DNA of 64,000 nucleotides. Source: Thermus thermamylovorans (GTDB taxonomy: Bacteria > Deinococcota > Deinococci > Deinococcales > Thermaceae). Both the position numbers and the translations under genes were made by a program. Position 1 is the first letter of the stretch, and each line of letters opens with the position of its first letter. The DNA lies in assembly GCF_004307015.1 (NCBI RefSeq), contig NZ_SIJL01000009.1, positions 7,686 through 71,685 on the forward strand. The letters run 5' to 3'. The notes beneath the pieces were generated by a model, which searched no databases, was not told where the DNA came from, and was given only the letters and a program-made list of their open reading frames with translations. Positions 21,305 through 29,238 of this stretch are shown piece by piece.

Positions 21305-22282
21305 ATGGCGGAAGCCTTGTGGGGCGGGAAGGCCCTTCCCTTGGGCCTTGGGGTGGGTCACTTCACGGACCTCGAGGCCCGGACCGGCTGCACCGTGGTC
21401 CTGGCGGCGGAGGGGGCGGTGGCGGCGGCCGACGTGCGGGGGGCGGCCCCCGGCACCCGGGAGACGGACCTCCTCCGGCCGGAAAACACCGTGGAAAGGG
21501 TGCAGGCGGTGGTGCTCACGGGGGGAAGCGCCTTTGGCCTGGCGGCGGCGGAGGGGGTGGTGCGCTACCTGGCGGAAAGGGGCAGGGGCTTTCCCACCCC
21601 CGGCGGGGTGGTGCCCATCGTGCCCGCGGCGGTCCTCTACGACCTGGGCCGGGGCAGGCTCCACCGGCCGCCGGGGGCGGAGGCAGGGTACCAGGCGGCC
21701 TTGGCGGTAGGGGAGGAGGTGGGGGAAGGCGGCGTGGGAGCGGGCACGGGGGCGGTGGCCGGCGGGGTCAAGGGCGGGGTGGGCCTGGCGGGCTACCTCC
21801 TGGAGGAGGGGTTTCGGGTCGCAGCCCTGGCGGCGGTGAACAGCCTGGGGCGGCCCTTCGACCCCCGGACGGGCAGGCTCTACGCGGAAGGCCTCCTGGC
21901 CGTGGAGGAAAAGGCCCTCCTCCCGGACCTCTCCCGCTACCAGGGGAGGGAGGAGGACCACCGCTTCCCCTATCTTCCGGGCCAGAACACCACCTTAGGG
22001 GTGGTGGCCACGGACGCCCCCCTCAGCAAAGCCCAGGCCCGGCGCCTGGCCATCATGGCCCAGGACGGGATCGCCCGGGCCATCCGCCCGGCCCACACCC
22101 CCCTGGACGGGGACCTGGTCTTCGCCCTGGCCCTGGGGGACGGGCGGGGGGTGGACCCCATGGCCCTTTTGCGCCTCGGGGCCTACGCCGCCGACGCCCT
22201 CGCCCGGGCCATCGCCCGGGCGGTGCTCCTGGCGGAGGGCTTCCTCGGGGTGCCGAGCTACCGGGAGCTCGTGGCGGGCTGA
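21305..22282 (+). CDS. P1 family peptidase (DmpA/S58-like)
   Basis: 325 residues. P1 peptidases are self-cleaving aminopeptidases in which cleavage before a serine or threonine frees the nucleophile. Recognisable blocks are GVGHFTDLEARTGCTVVL at the N-terminus, LTGGSAFGLAAAEGVV, GAGTGAVAGGVKGG, and QNTTLGVVATDAPL, where the likely nucleophile is in the NTT triplet. Substrate specificity cannot be told. The ATG has CATACT (21293-21298) six bases upstream. It diverges from the aldolase operon. Confidence 0.85.
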   Translation: MAEALWGGKALPLGLGVGHFTDLEARTGCTVVLAAEGAVAAADVRGAAPGTRETDLLRPENTVERVQAVVLTGGSAFGLAAAEGVVRYLAERGRGFPTPGGVVPIVPAAVLYDLGRGRLHRPPGAEAGYQAALAVGEEVGEGGVGAGTGAVAGGVKGGVGLAGYLLEEGFRVAALAAVNSLGRPFDPRTGRLYAEGLLAVEEKALLPDLSRYQGREEDHRFPYLPGQNTTLGVVATDAPLSKAQARRLAIMAQDGIARAIRPAHTPLDGDLVFALALGDGRGVDPMALLRLGAYAADALARAIARAVLLAEGFLGVPSYRELVAG

Positions 22283-22330
22283 GGGCCCCGGCGGGGGGCC
22301 CCCACCGCGGCGCGGCCCACAACCGGGCGC

Positions 22331-23335
22331 CTAGCGGCCGGGGAAGGGGGCGAGCTCCACCCCTACCCGGAAGACCTCCGCCCCCCGGCGCACGGTGAGG
22401 AGGACCCGGTCCCCCACCTGGCGGCGGCGCACCTCGGCGAGGAGCTCCTCAAAGGTGTTCACCGGGGTGCCGTCCACCTCCAGGATCACGTCGGGCACCC
22501 CCCCCGCCTCGAAGCCCCTGAGCCCCGCCCGGTGGGCTGCTCCCCCCGGCACCACCTCCCCCACGGCCACGCCCCCCGGGGGCAGGCCGAGTTCCCGGGC
22601 CAGGTCGGGGGTCAAGGCCCGGGGACCCCGGAGGCCCAGGTAGGGCCAGTAGGTCCGCTCCCCCCGCTCCAGGCCGGCCAGGACCGCCGCCCGGCCGAGG
22701 AGGGGGGTGAAGAAGCTGCGGAAGCCCTCCTCCGTCTGGCCGATGGCCACCGCTACCCCCACCACCCGGCCCTGGGCGTCCAGAACCGGCCCCCCGGAGT
22801 CCCCCGGGGCGAGGGGAAGGCTGGTCTCCACCAGGCCCTGGGGCAGGAAGGGGGAGGGGCTGGCCTCGAGGCGGGTCACGCGGCCAAAGCGGGGGGCGAT
22901 GAACTGCCCCCGGCCGTTGCCGATGTGGAGGAGGGGTTCCCCCACCCTCAGGGGCCTCGCCGTCTCCAGGGGCAGGGTGGCCGGGGCCGCCGCCTCGGTG
23001 CGCAGGATCGCGAGGTCCAGGGGTTCGTGGAAGCCCAGGACCTCGGCCCGGGCCCGGGCGCGGTTGGCGAGGAGGAGGGTGTAACCTTCCCCTTCGGCCA
23101 CCACGTGGTAGGCGGTGAGGACCAGGCCCGGGGCGTAGAAGAACCCCGTGCCCCTTCCCCCCTCGGGCCCCTCCACCCGCAAGGCCGCGGGGTGGGCCCG
23201 GTTGTAGACCTCCTGCAGCCCGGAGGGCGGGGCCTGCACGGGCTCAGCCCAGATCAGGGGCGGCCCCTGGGCGAGGAGGGCGTAGAGGGCCAGGACCAGG
23301 GGCACGAGGAGCAGGATGCCCCGGACTCCCTTCAT
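22331..23335 (-). CDS. HtrA/DegP-like trypsin-fold protease with PDZ domain
   Basis: 334 residues. An N-terminal hydrophobic segment (about 5-22) is a signal or anchor. The catalytic triad is H77 (TAYHVV), D107 (LDLAIL) and S180 (PGDSGGPV). A single PDZ domain covers about 225-330. It would degrade or refold damaged envelope proteins. ATG 23335 is chosen because CACAAT stands six bases upstream in the leaderless layout; the longer open frame above it is an artefact of high GC content. Confidence 0.88.
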   Translation of the reverse strand: MKGVRGILLLVPLVLALYALLAQGPPLIWAEPVQAPPSGLQEVYNRAHPAALRVEGPEGGRGTGFFYAPGLVLTAYHVVAEGEGYTLLLANRARARAEVLGFHEPLDLAILRTEAAAPATLPLETARPLRVGEPLLHIGNGRGQFIAPRFGRVTRLEASPSPFLPQGLVETSLPLAPGDSGGPVLDAQGRVVGVAVAIGQTEEGFRSFFTPLLGRAAVLAGLERGERTYWPYLGLRGPRALTPDLARELGLPPGGVAVGEVVPGGAAHRAGLRGFEAGGVPDVILEVDGTPVNTFEELLAEVRRRQVGDRVLLTVRRGAEVFRVGVELAPFPGR

Positions 23336-23415
23336 GACCACATTGTGCTTCTTCCCGTCCGCTCCAGGGTGGTTCCGCCCACCATTCTGCCCGATGCCTG
23401 CGGGGGGCCCGCGCT

Positions 23416-24513
23416 TCAATGCCAGAGGAGCAGAAGCCCCAGGAGGAAAAAGCCCAGGGAAGGCCAGGGTTGGGGCCGCCGCAGGAGGAGGTGGAGGAGC
23501 ACTACTCCCAAAAGGGCCAGAGGGGGATGGGGGAGGAGCTTGGGAGCGAAGACCAGGGCGAGGAGGCCAAGGAAGGCGTTCAGGTCGTAAAGCCCCACCA
23601 GGAAGCGCACGGCCCGGGGCACCTCCTTCCGCAGGAGGAGGTAGACCCCGGCGGCGAAGGCCGCCCCTACCAGGCCCCACCCCAGGAGGCGGTGGAGGGC
23701 GGGTACCCCCAGGAGGGGGGTGGGGAGGCCTCCCAGGGTGTAGCCCAAGGCGGTGGCCAGGACCACCAGGAGGCCAAAGCCCATCTGCGTCCAACCGATG
23801 ACCCGGGCGGGGACAGGGGGGCGGAGGAGGGCCAGGCTCCCGTAGAGGGCGAGGAGCAGGAGGGCGGGCAAGACCGCCCAGGGGAGGAGGCCCCGCCAGG
23901 CGAGGAGAAAGGCGCAAAAGCCCGCTCCCCAAAGGGCCAGGTGGGCGGGGTATGCCTTCGGGCTTTCGCCCCGGGCGCGGAGTACCTGGGTGCGGGCATA
24001 GTAGAGCGCGGCCACGTCGCGCAGGGCCAGGGCCAGGAAGCTCCCCAGGGCCACCTCCCATCCGAGCCCTCCGGCCAGAACCCCGGCCGGGGCCAAGGAG
24101 GCCATAAAAAGCGCCGCCGTCACCTCAGGGAAAAGCTCCCGAGCGCGGTTTTGCGCATCCGCCCAGGCCATGTAGGCCCCCAAGGGGAGGGCGAGGAGGA
24201 GGGGCAGGAGGAAGGGCCCTTTGGCGGTGAGGGCCGTGAGCAGGAGGCCGAGGAGGGCGAGGAAGAGGTAGGCCCCGCCCACCCTTAGGGCTAGGTGGGT
24301 GCGGGGGTAGCGCCTGCCCCTCCTCAGGTCTTGGTAGGCAAGCCTCAGGGGGTGCCGCGCCAGGAAACCGAAGAGGCCGAGGAAGAGAAGCCCCAGGGTG
24401 TGGGGCCCGGGGGAGAGGAGGAGGCCCAGGAGGAGGGGTTCCAGGGTAAACCCCCAGCCCCCGTGCTCCGTGGGAAGGGCCACCGTTTTTAGGGGAACGC
24501 TCGCCGGGCGCAT
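23416..24513 (-). CDS. YwiC-like membrane protein
   Basis: 365 residues with about ten hydrophobic helices. The N-terminal motif LPTEHGGWGF identifies the YwiC-like family (PF14256). The function is unknown. In Bacillus subtilis ywiC lies between fnr and arfM next to narGHJI, so its place in a nitrate-respiration island is meaningful. It appears to be the last gene of an operon starting with the DUF542 gene at 25424, which has an Fnr-type palindrome upstream. The start codon lacks a strong ribosome site. Confidence 0.75.
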   Translation of the reverse strand: MRPASVPLKTVALPTEHGGWGFTLEPLLLGLLLSPGPHTLGLLFLGLFGFLARHPLRLAYQDLRRGRRYPRTHLALRVGGAYLFLALLGLLLTALTAKGPFLLPLLLALPLGAYMAWADAQNRARELFPEVTAALFMASLAPAGVLAGGLGWEVALGSFLALALRDVAALYYARTQVLRARGESPKAYPAHLALWGAGFCAFLLAWRGLLPWAVLPALLLLALYGSLALLRPPVPARVIGWTQMGFGLLVVLATALGYTLGGLPTPLLGVPALHRLLGWGLVGAAFAAGVYLLLRKEVPRAVRFLVGLYDLNAFLGLLALVFAPKLLPHPPLALLGVVLLHLLLRRPQPWPSLGFFLLGLLLLWH

Positions 24514-24556
24514 ACCTGCTTCCAGGGTAAGGGAAGGTCCGTAGGCCAAAGCCCCT

Positions 24557-24934
24557 TTAGCCCCACAGCACCTCCAGCATGAGGAGGGCAAAGAGAAGCC
24601 CTGCCAGGGCGGAAACCCCTGCGAAGACTCCCCAGAAGACGGGACCCAGGGCCAGTCCCCAGCCCAGGGCCATGCCCAAAAGCCCTAGGTTGGCCAAGGC
24701 CACCTGGCAAAGGGCTAAGCCGGGCCTGCGGAAGACCACCCCCCGGAAGCGGGGTAGGGCGTGGTAGGCCACCCCGTAGATCATGAGGCTGACGAAGCCC
24801 AAGAGCTGCAGGTGGCCGTGGACGGGCCGCCAGGTGTAGGGGAGGAAGCCTAGGCCCAGCAGAAGGCCCAGGAGGTTGCCGGCCACGAACCAGAAGAGGG
24901 CTGCGGTGAGGGCCAGGCGGCTTGCAGGGATCAT
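24557..24934 (-). CDS. Four-helix membrane protein with H-x-H motif (haem-copper oxidase-like)
   Basis: 125 residues, four predicted helices. Helix 2 reads VHGHLQLLGFVSLMIYGVAY and ends ALPR. The same pattern, H-x-H then G-F, G-V-A-Y and P-R, appears in the protein at 49005, and a looser version in the one at 50341. This resembles half of a haem-copper oxidase subunit I or NnrS-like fold, so haem or copper binding is plausible. The start overlaps the cupin stop (ATGA). Confidence 0.65.
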   Translation of the reverse strand: MIPASRLALTAALFWFVAGNLLGLLLGLGFLPYTWRPVHGHLQLLGFVSLMIYGVAYHALPRFRGVVFRRPGLALCQVALANLGLLGMALGWGLALGPVFWGVFAGVSALAGLLFALLMLEVLWG

Positions 24935-25227
24935 GGCCTGGGGGTGAGGATACCGAGGACCAGAAAGCGCCCCTCCCCGGCCCTGGCCCCGTGGGCTTCC
25001 CCGGGAAGGACGGCGAGGAGGGTGCCTGGACGGGCCGCCACCTCCCGCTCCCCCGCCCAGAGGGTGCCTTCCCCCTCCAGGCAGAGGAGGTGGACCCGGG
25101 GCTCCCCTCGGCCCCGCACCTCCTGGCCCCCCTGCAGGCTGAAAAGGACCAGGCGCACCTCGGGGTGGTCGGCGAGGAGCTCCACCCCCCGCACCGTCCC
25201 GTAGCGGGCCTTCTCCAGGAGGTTCAT
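24931..25227 (-). CDS. Small cupin-domain protein
   Basis: 98 residues with a single beta-barrel cupin: EVRLVLFSLQGGQEV, HLLCLEGEGTLWAGE and GTLLAVLPGEAHGARAGEG are the two conserved cupin boxes, with a histidine in the second. It overlaps the DUF542 gene before it and the four-helix gene after it by 4 bases each, so all three are made together. The fusion at 34729 combines a similar cupin with a hemerythrin domain, suggesting a shared task in NO or iron chemistry. Confidence 0.75.
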   Translation of the reverse strand: MNLLEKARYGTVRGVELLADHPEVRLVLFSLQGGQEVRGRGEPRVHLLCLEGEGTLWAGEREVAARPGTLLAVLPGEAHGARAGEGRFLVLGILTPRP

Positions 25228-25424
25228 GCCTCTTCCTCCCCCAGGAACGCCTCTAGGGCCCGGAGCACCGCCCTCGGCTCCTGGCCCGCCGCCTTGGCTG
25301 CCTCCTCCAGGGGCTCTGCCCCGCCGCAGCAGGTGTCCAGGCCAAGCTTGCTCAGAAGCCCCACCGCCTCGGGGAAGCGCCTGAGGATCTCGTTCACCGT
25401 GGTCTTCAGGGTGATCCCTTCCAT
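25224..25424 (-). CDS. Stand-alone DUF542 (ScdA/RIC N-terminal) protein
   Basis: 66 residues matching the N-terminal domain of ScdA/YtfE (RIC), the di-iron protein involved in repair of iron-sulfur clusters after NO damage: TVNEILRRFPEAVGLLSKL and then DTCCGGAEPLEEA with a double cysteine at 32-33. The C-terminal hemerythrin domain of RIC is missing. A 14-bp Fnr-type palindrome is centred 43.5 bases before the start codon. It leads an operon with cupin, 4-TM and YwiC-like genes. Confidence 0.85.
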   Translation of the reverse strand: MEGITLKTTVNEILRRFPEAVGLLSKLGLDTCCGGAEPLEEAAKAAGQEPRAVLRALEAFLGEEEA

Positions 25425-25460
25425 GCCTCTTAGCCTTGGGCACCTGGGGATTTTCCCGCT

Positions 25461-25474
25461 ATGACCTAGATCAA
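25461..25474. promoter_or_regulatory. Fnr/DnrT-type palindrome, site 1
   Basis: ATGACCTAGATCAA. Its centre (25467.5) is 43.5 bases from the A of the DUF542 start at 25424. It overlaps the stop codon of the rrf2 gene. One of seven such sites, all in the denitrification island. Confidence 0.7.
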
Positions 25475-25896
25475 GCCCTCTTGGGCGCTTCGGGCAGGAG
25501 GTCCTTGAGGGTGAGGCTGGAAAAGGCCCTGCGGATCTCCTGGTTCATGCGCACCAGGTTGGGCTTGAGGTAGCAAAACCCCCGCCTTTCCTCCGTGGGG
25601 CAGCGCCTCAGGGTGGCGCAAAGGTCCAGGGCTACGGGCCCGGAGAGGCTTTCCATCACCTTGAGGAGGGTGATCTCCTCTGGGGGAAGCCTGAGCCACA
25701 CCCCCCCGGCCCGGCCCATGCGGCTTTCCACCAGGCCGGCTTTGGTCAGCTTGGAGAGCACCTTGGCCAGGAAGGCGGGCGGGGCTTTGAGCTTCCTGGC
25801 GATCTCCGCCGCGCCAAGCCCCGGTTCCTCCGCCAGGAGCAAAAGGGCGTGCAGGGCGTAGGACTCTTCGCGCCGCAACAGGCTGCGTACCGGCAT
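25471..25896 (-). CDS. Rrf2-family regulator with three cysteines (NsrR/IscR-like)
   Basis: 141 residues. The N-terminal winged helix has the Rrf2 pattern (YALHALLLLAEE, LKAPPAFLAKVLSKLTKAGLV, then the wing RAGGVWLRLPPEEITLL). Cysteines C93, C99 and C108 lie where NsrR and IscR bind an iron-sulfur cluster, although the spacing C-x5-C-x8-C is wider than in the E. coli proteins. Placed between the NO reductase genes and the DUF542 operon, it is a good candidate for an NO-sensing repressor. TAGCAT lies six bases before the ATG. Confidence 0.85.
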   Translation of the reverse strand: MPVRSLLRREESYALHALLLLAEEPGLGAAEIARKLKAPPAFLAKVLSKLTKAGLVESRMGRAGGVWLRLPPEEITLLKVMESLSGPVALDLCATLRRCPTEERRGFCYLKPNLVRMNQEIRRAFSSLTLKDLLPEAPKRA

Positions 25897-25949
25897 GCCT
25901 CCATGCTAAACCCCCGGGGGACTGCCCCGGGGGTGCGGGAGGGAGGGCG

Positions 25950-27635
25950 CTACCGGCCGCCGATGAACCAGGTCTGGGCGAGGAACCAGTGGTGGTAGAG
26001 GTAGTAGAGGAGGAAGAAAGCCAGGAAGAGGAGGGCCAGGAGGTACACCCCCTTGGGGGTGGCGTGCCCCACCTCCGCCCGCACCGGGTAGGCCTGGCGG
26101 ATTTCCTCGTCCCCCAAGGGCTTGCCCCAAAGGAGGCTTCCCACCACCAGGAGGACGAAGAGGAAGCCTCCCAGGAGGGCCAAGGTGCCCCCGATGCCCA
26201 TGGCCGCGAGAAGAGGAGCCATCTCCGGTGGATACTGGAAGCCGAAGGGGCTCCCGCCGAACTGGAAGGTGTCTCCGAAGCGCCGGGGAAGGCCGTAGAC
26301 CAGCCCTAGGCGCATCATGGCCAGGGAGAGGAGGGCCATGCCCAGCCCGAAGAGCCAAGGCTGCCAGGCGGCGAGCCTCGGCCAGAGGAGCCGGCGGCGG
26401 AAGAGGAGGGGGAGTAGGTAGTAGGTGAGGCCCATGAAGGCCAGGCTGATCCCCAGCACCACCGTGCTCTTGAAGTGGCCCACCACCGCCAGGGTGTTGT
26501 GCCACTTGAGGTTCTGGTCGTAGGAGCCCATGGTGACCCCGCTCGTGCCCCCCAGAAATCCGAAGAGGACCACGGAGAGGACCAGGGCGGAGAAGGCAGG
26601 GTTCCCCCAAGGGGCCCTAAGGAACCAGCCGAAAAGCCCCTGGGTGAAGCCCCTAAGCCTTAGGCCCCGCTCGATGGCCGCGGGTACGGAGAAGGCATGG
26701 ATCAGGCTTCCCAGCACGGCCACGTGGATGAGGTAGCCGGTATTCACCCAGGTCCAGGCGCTGGAGAGAGCCCCCGTGGGTTCGGTGAGGAGGTGGTGGG
26801 CCGAGCCCAGGTTGATGCCCAGGAGGTAGAGGAGGAAGGCGATGCGGGAAAGCCTCTCGCTGGGGGTGGTGCCGCCCACGGTGAAGAGGGCCAGGAGGTA
26901 CCAGGCGGTGACCATGGCCGCCAGGTTTACCTGCTGGGCCCCATGGCCGAAGCCCCAGTAGGTGTGCCGGAACCACAAGGGGTCCAGGCCGGGAAGGAGG
27001 CCTAAGGACCAGAGGAAGGCGGGGATGAAGGCGATGGCCCCGGAGAGCAGGGTGGTGGTGGCCAGGATGGCCGCGGTCAGGGCTCCGAAGGCCGCCAGGG
27101 GCATGGAGGCTCCGTAGGCCTTTTCCCGCCAGGCCCGGTGCAGGGTGGCGAAGAAGACGAAGACCGCCAGGATGGCCCCTACGGCGAAGAGGATCACCGC
27201 CAGATAGAAGAGAGGCGGGGCCTTTAGGGGCACATAGGGGGTGAAGGGGAGGAAGTTCTGGGGACTCGCCACGCCCAGGTAGTTGACGAGGACCGCTCCC
27301 AGGAGCATGAGCCCGAATCCTCCCCAGGCCAACCCGGGAAAGCGGAGGGGGGTTTTGAGGATGGCCGAGGCGGCGAAGTAGAGGAGGGCCACCTCAAAGA
27401 AGAGAATCCAGAAGATGAGCATATTCCAGCCGTGGAGGAAGGTAGCCTGGTAGTAAAGGAAGGGAGAGGCAGCCTCCGGCCCTAGGACCCGGTTCAAGGT
27501 GCTGGGAATGACCCAGAGGAACCCCAGCAGCAGGAAGACCACCGCGGCCACGGCGTTGGCCTTGACCAGGGTTTCCGCGGCGCTGTAGAGCCTGAGCCCC
27601 GTGGCGGGGCAGGTGCGTTCCAGGGGAAGGGCCAT
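25950..27635 (-). CDS. Haem-copper oxidase subunit I homologue, probable B-family NO reductase
   Basis: 561 residues with about 13-15 helices, aligned by eye with subunit I of T. thermophilus ba3 oxidase. Low-spin haem ligand H68, CuB ligands H231, H280 and H281, and high-spin haem ligand H387 are present. Two key residues differ. The cross-linked tyrosine of O2 reductases (HPxVY) is glutamine 235 in HGAQQ. The second low-spin haem ligand, His in GHFH, is lysine 389 in GHFK. Loss of the tyrosine argues for NO rather than O2 reduction. Encoded with a CuA subunit and a small helix protein; the normal cNOR subunit NorC is absent. Confidence 0.85.
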   Translation of the reverse strand: MALPLERTCPATGLRLYSAAETLVKANAVAAVVFLLLGFLWVIPSTLNRVLGPEAASPFLYYQATFLHGWNMLIFWILFFEVALLYFAASAILKTPLRFPGLAWGGFGLMLLGAVLVNYLGVASPQNFLPFTPYVPLKAPPLFYLAVILFAVGAILAVFVFFATLHRAWREKAYGASMPLAAFGALTAAILATTTLLSGAIAFIPAFLWSLGLLPGLDPLWFRHTYWGFGHGAQQVNLAAMVTAWYLLALFTVGGTTPSERLSRIAFLLYLLGINLGSAHHLLTEPTGALSSAWTWVNTGYLIHVAVLGSLIHAFSVPAAIERGLRLRGFTQGLFGWFLRAPWGNPAFSALVLSVVLFGFLGGTSGVTMGSYDQNLKWHNTLAVVGHFKSTVVLGISLAFMGLTYYLLPLLFRRRLLWPRLAAWQPWLFGLGMALLSLAMMRLGLVYGLPRRFGDTFQFGGSPFGFQYPPEMAPLLAAMGIGGTLALLGGFLFVLLVVGSLLWGKPLGDEEIRQAYPVRAEVGHATPKGVYLLALLFLAFFLLYYLYHHWFLAQTWFIGGR

Positions 27636-27644
27636 GCTTACCTC

Positions 27645-28175
27645 CTACTCCTCTACCAGGATCCTCCCCACCATGGCGTGGTGCCCCAGGCCGCAGTAGT
27701 CGTTGCAGATGAGGGCATACTCTCCGGCCCGGGTGGGGGTGAAGGGGTAGACCCACTCATACCCGGGGTAGAGCTGGAGGCTCCACTCGTGGGGGTAGAG
27801 GCTGAAGCCGTGGGGATAGTCCACCGAGGCCACCCGGAGGCGGTAGGTCTCGCCCTTCTTCAGCTTTAGGACCGGGTACCAACTGAAGGCCTGGGCCATG
27901 AGGTAGACGTCCCCGGGGGGCGGGGCCACCACGGGGACGCCGTGGAGCTCTCCCACCCGGTAGCGCTCGGCGAAGGCCATCACCTCCTGGCGGAAGGCCG
28001 CCGGGTCTACCTGGTAGGCCTCCCCGTGGGTGGTCTGGCGGCCGGTGAGGTGCCACAGTCCCATGAAGGCGGAGAGGAAGACGATGGCGAAGAGGGTGGC
28101 CAGCACGAGCCAAACCCGCTCCTCCGGGGGCAGGCCTTCCTCCTGCCAGCCTTTGGGGGGGGTGTGGAGGGCCAT
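27645..28175 (-). CDS. CuA-containing subunit II of the NO reductase/oxidase
   Basis: 176 residues. One N-terminal transmembrane helix (about 21-42) anchors a periplasmic cupredoxin domain. The CuA ligands are all visible: H122 (DYPHGF), then C157, C161, H165 and M168 in CNDYCGLGHHAM. It would take electrons from a soluble cytochrome c or cupredoxin and pass them to subunit I. ATG 28175 is supported by AGGAGG four bases upstream; the stop lies nine bases before subunit I. Confidence 0.9.
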   Translation of the reverse strand: MALHTPPKGWQEEGLPPEERVWLVLATLFAIVFLSAFMGLWHLTGRQTTHGEAYQVDPAAFRQEVMAFAERYRVGELHGVPVVAPPPGDVYLMAQAFSWYPVLKLKKGETYRLRVASVDYPHGFSLYPHEWSLQLYPGYEWVYPFTPTRAGEYALICNDYCGLGHHAMVGRILVEE

Positions 28176-28183
28176 GGCGCCTC

Positions 28184-28309
28184 CTAGCGTCCGGGGACGC
28201 GGCCGATGTCCAGCCACCCCCAGACCAGGTAGAGTCCCACGAAGAGCGCTCCGTGGAGGAGAAGGAGGAGCCAGGGGTTGTCCAGAAGCCAGTGCGCCTT
28301 TTCCGCCAT
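28184..28309 (-). CDS. 41-residue single-helix protein, likely small oxidase subunit
   Basis: Sequence begins MAEKAHWLLDNPW and has one hydrophobic helix (about 13-33) ending in WGWLDIGRVPGR. GGAGGTGG precedes the ATG by three bases. It stands first in the NO reductase operon, eight bases before the CuA subunit. The T. thermophilus ba3 oxidase has a comparable 34-residue subunit IIa, so this is probably its counterpart. Too short to be identified by sequence alone. Confidence 0.65.
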   Translation of the reverse strand: MAEKAHWLLDNPWLLLLLHGALFVGLYLVWGWLDIGRVPGR

Positions 28310-28321
28310 ACGCCACCTCCT

Positions 28322-28345
28322 AACTCAGATCTACACATCTGAGTT
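28322..28345. promoter_or_regulatory. Perfect 9-bp inverted repeat at the NO reductase promoter
   Basis: AACTCAGAT (28322-28330), six bases, ATCTGAGTT (28337-28345). It lies 13 bases upstream of the first gene of the NO reductase operon, overlapping where RNA polymerase would sit, so an operator for a repressor is likely. The half ACATCTG recurs upstream of nirS and dnrS/narC. Confidence 0.65.
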
Positions 28346-28409
28346 TTGTAAGCCCTTCCCGGTCCCGTCAAGTACGAATGTCCCTCCCCCTTGGCGCTAC
28401 CCTGGGCTC

Positions 28410-28853
28410 ATGCCTTCCTGGCTGCCCCCCCTCCTAGCCCTCCTTCCGGCCCACCTTCAGGGCCTGGGGGCGAGCCTGGGTCTGAAGGGCTTCTGCGGGG
28501 ACCTCCTCGCCGGCCTGGGCCGGAGGGCCTACGGGGGGGAGGCGGAGGCTTTCCTCTACGAGGGGGTGCTTCTGGGAGGGCTCATCCTGCAAGGAGGATT
28601 GGGCTACACCCTGCTCTTCCTCCTCCTGGCGGCCCCCGAGGTCCTGAGGGGAGGTTTGGGGAGCGCGCTGCGTCGGGCCTCTGCTTTCTTGGCCTTGGGC
28701 CTTTTCCTCTTTTACCTGGCGAGCCGGCTCACGGGCCTTCCCCTCCTCACCCCCTACGGCTGGGCCTGGGGAGGTAGGGGGGAGGTGGACGCCTTGGGCG
28801 GCTTTCTAGCCCTTTGGGAGTTCCTGGTCTTTTGGACCTTTTTCCGGCGCTGA
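28410..28853 (+). CDS. Membrane protein of unknown function in the NO reductase region
   Basis: 147 residues with about four hydrophobic helices and an amphipathic loop (GFCGDLLAGLGRRAYGGEAEAF). No family recognised. ATG 28410 is chosen because TACCCT (28398-28403) lies six bases upstream; the frame upstream has no coding character. Divergent from the NO reductase operon. Its last 48 bases overlap the 3' end of the convergent DUF454 gene. Confidence 0.65.
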   Translation: MPSWLPPLLALLPAHLQGLGASLGLKGFCGDLLAGLGRRAYGGEAEAFLYEGVLLGGLILQGGLGYTLLFLLLAAPEVLRGGLGSALRRASAFLALGLFLFYLASRLTGLPLLTPYGWAWGGRGEVDALGGFLALWEFLVFWTFFRR

Positions 28854-29204
28854 GGTGGGCACCCGCTTCCAGATGAAGTAGAGGCCGTAAGCGATGAGGA
28901 GGACCACCAGGGCCTGGCCCGCAGGGTGGGGCAGGCCGTAGACGCTAAGGGCGGCCGCCCCTAGGGCCATCCCCGTAGCTAGGCCCTTGGTCCCTCGAGG
29001 GATGCCCCGCCCGGCGCGGTAGTTCCGTACCAGGGGACCCACCCGGGGCAGGGAGAGGAGCCAGGCCTCGAGGCGGGGATGGCTTCTGGAAAAAAGGTAG
29101 GCGGCCACCAGGAAGAAGGGAGTGGAGGGGAGGACGGGGAGGAAGGCCCCCAAAAAGCCCAGGCCGGTAAAGAAGAGGCCCAATCCCACAAAGGCAAGCC
29201 GCAT
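28806..29204 (-). CDS. DUF454 (YbaN-like) inner-membrane protein
   Basis: 132 residues. Blocks GLGFLGAFLPVLPSTPFFLVAAYLFSRSHPR and the helices after are typical of DUF454 (PF04304). Function unknown; homologues in other bacteria are sometimes controlled by iron or anaerobiosis. ATG 29204 has TACGCT six bases upstream (complement of 29211-29216). The palindrome at 29239-29252 is centred exactly 41.5 bases from the start codon, so DnrT-type activation is likely. Confidence 0.82.
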   Translation of the reverse strand: MRLAFVGLGLFFTGLGFLGAFLPVLPSTPFFLVAAYLFSRSHPRLEAWLLSLPRVGPLVRNYRAGRGIPRGTKGLATGMALGAAALSVYGLPHPAGQALVVLLIAYGLYFIWKRVPTSAPEKGPKDQELPKG

Positions 29205-29238
29205 GCTTCTAGCGTAAACCCTTTTCCCGGGCCCGGCC

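Noticed and set aside
25950-28175. Ordinary cNOR (norCB) or terminal oxygen reductase
   Set aside because: A CuA site replaces the cytochrome c subunit, and the catalytic tyrosine of O2 reductases is missing, so neither label fits well.
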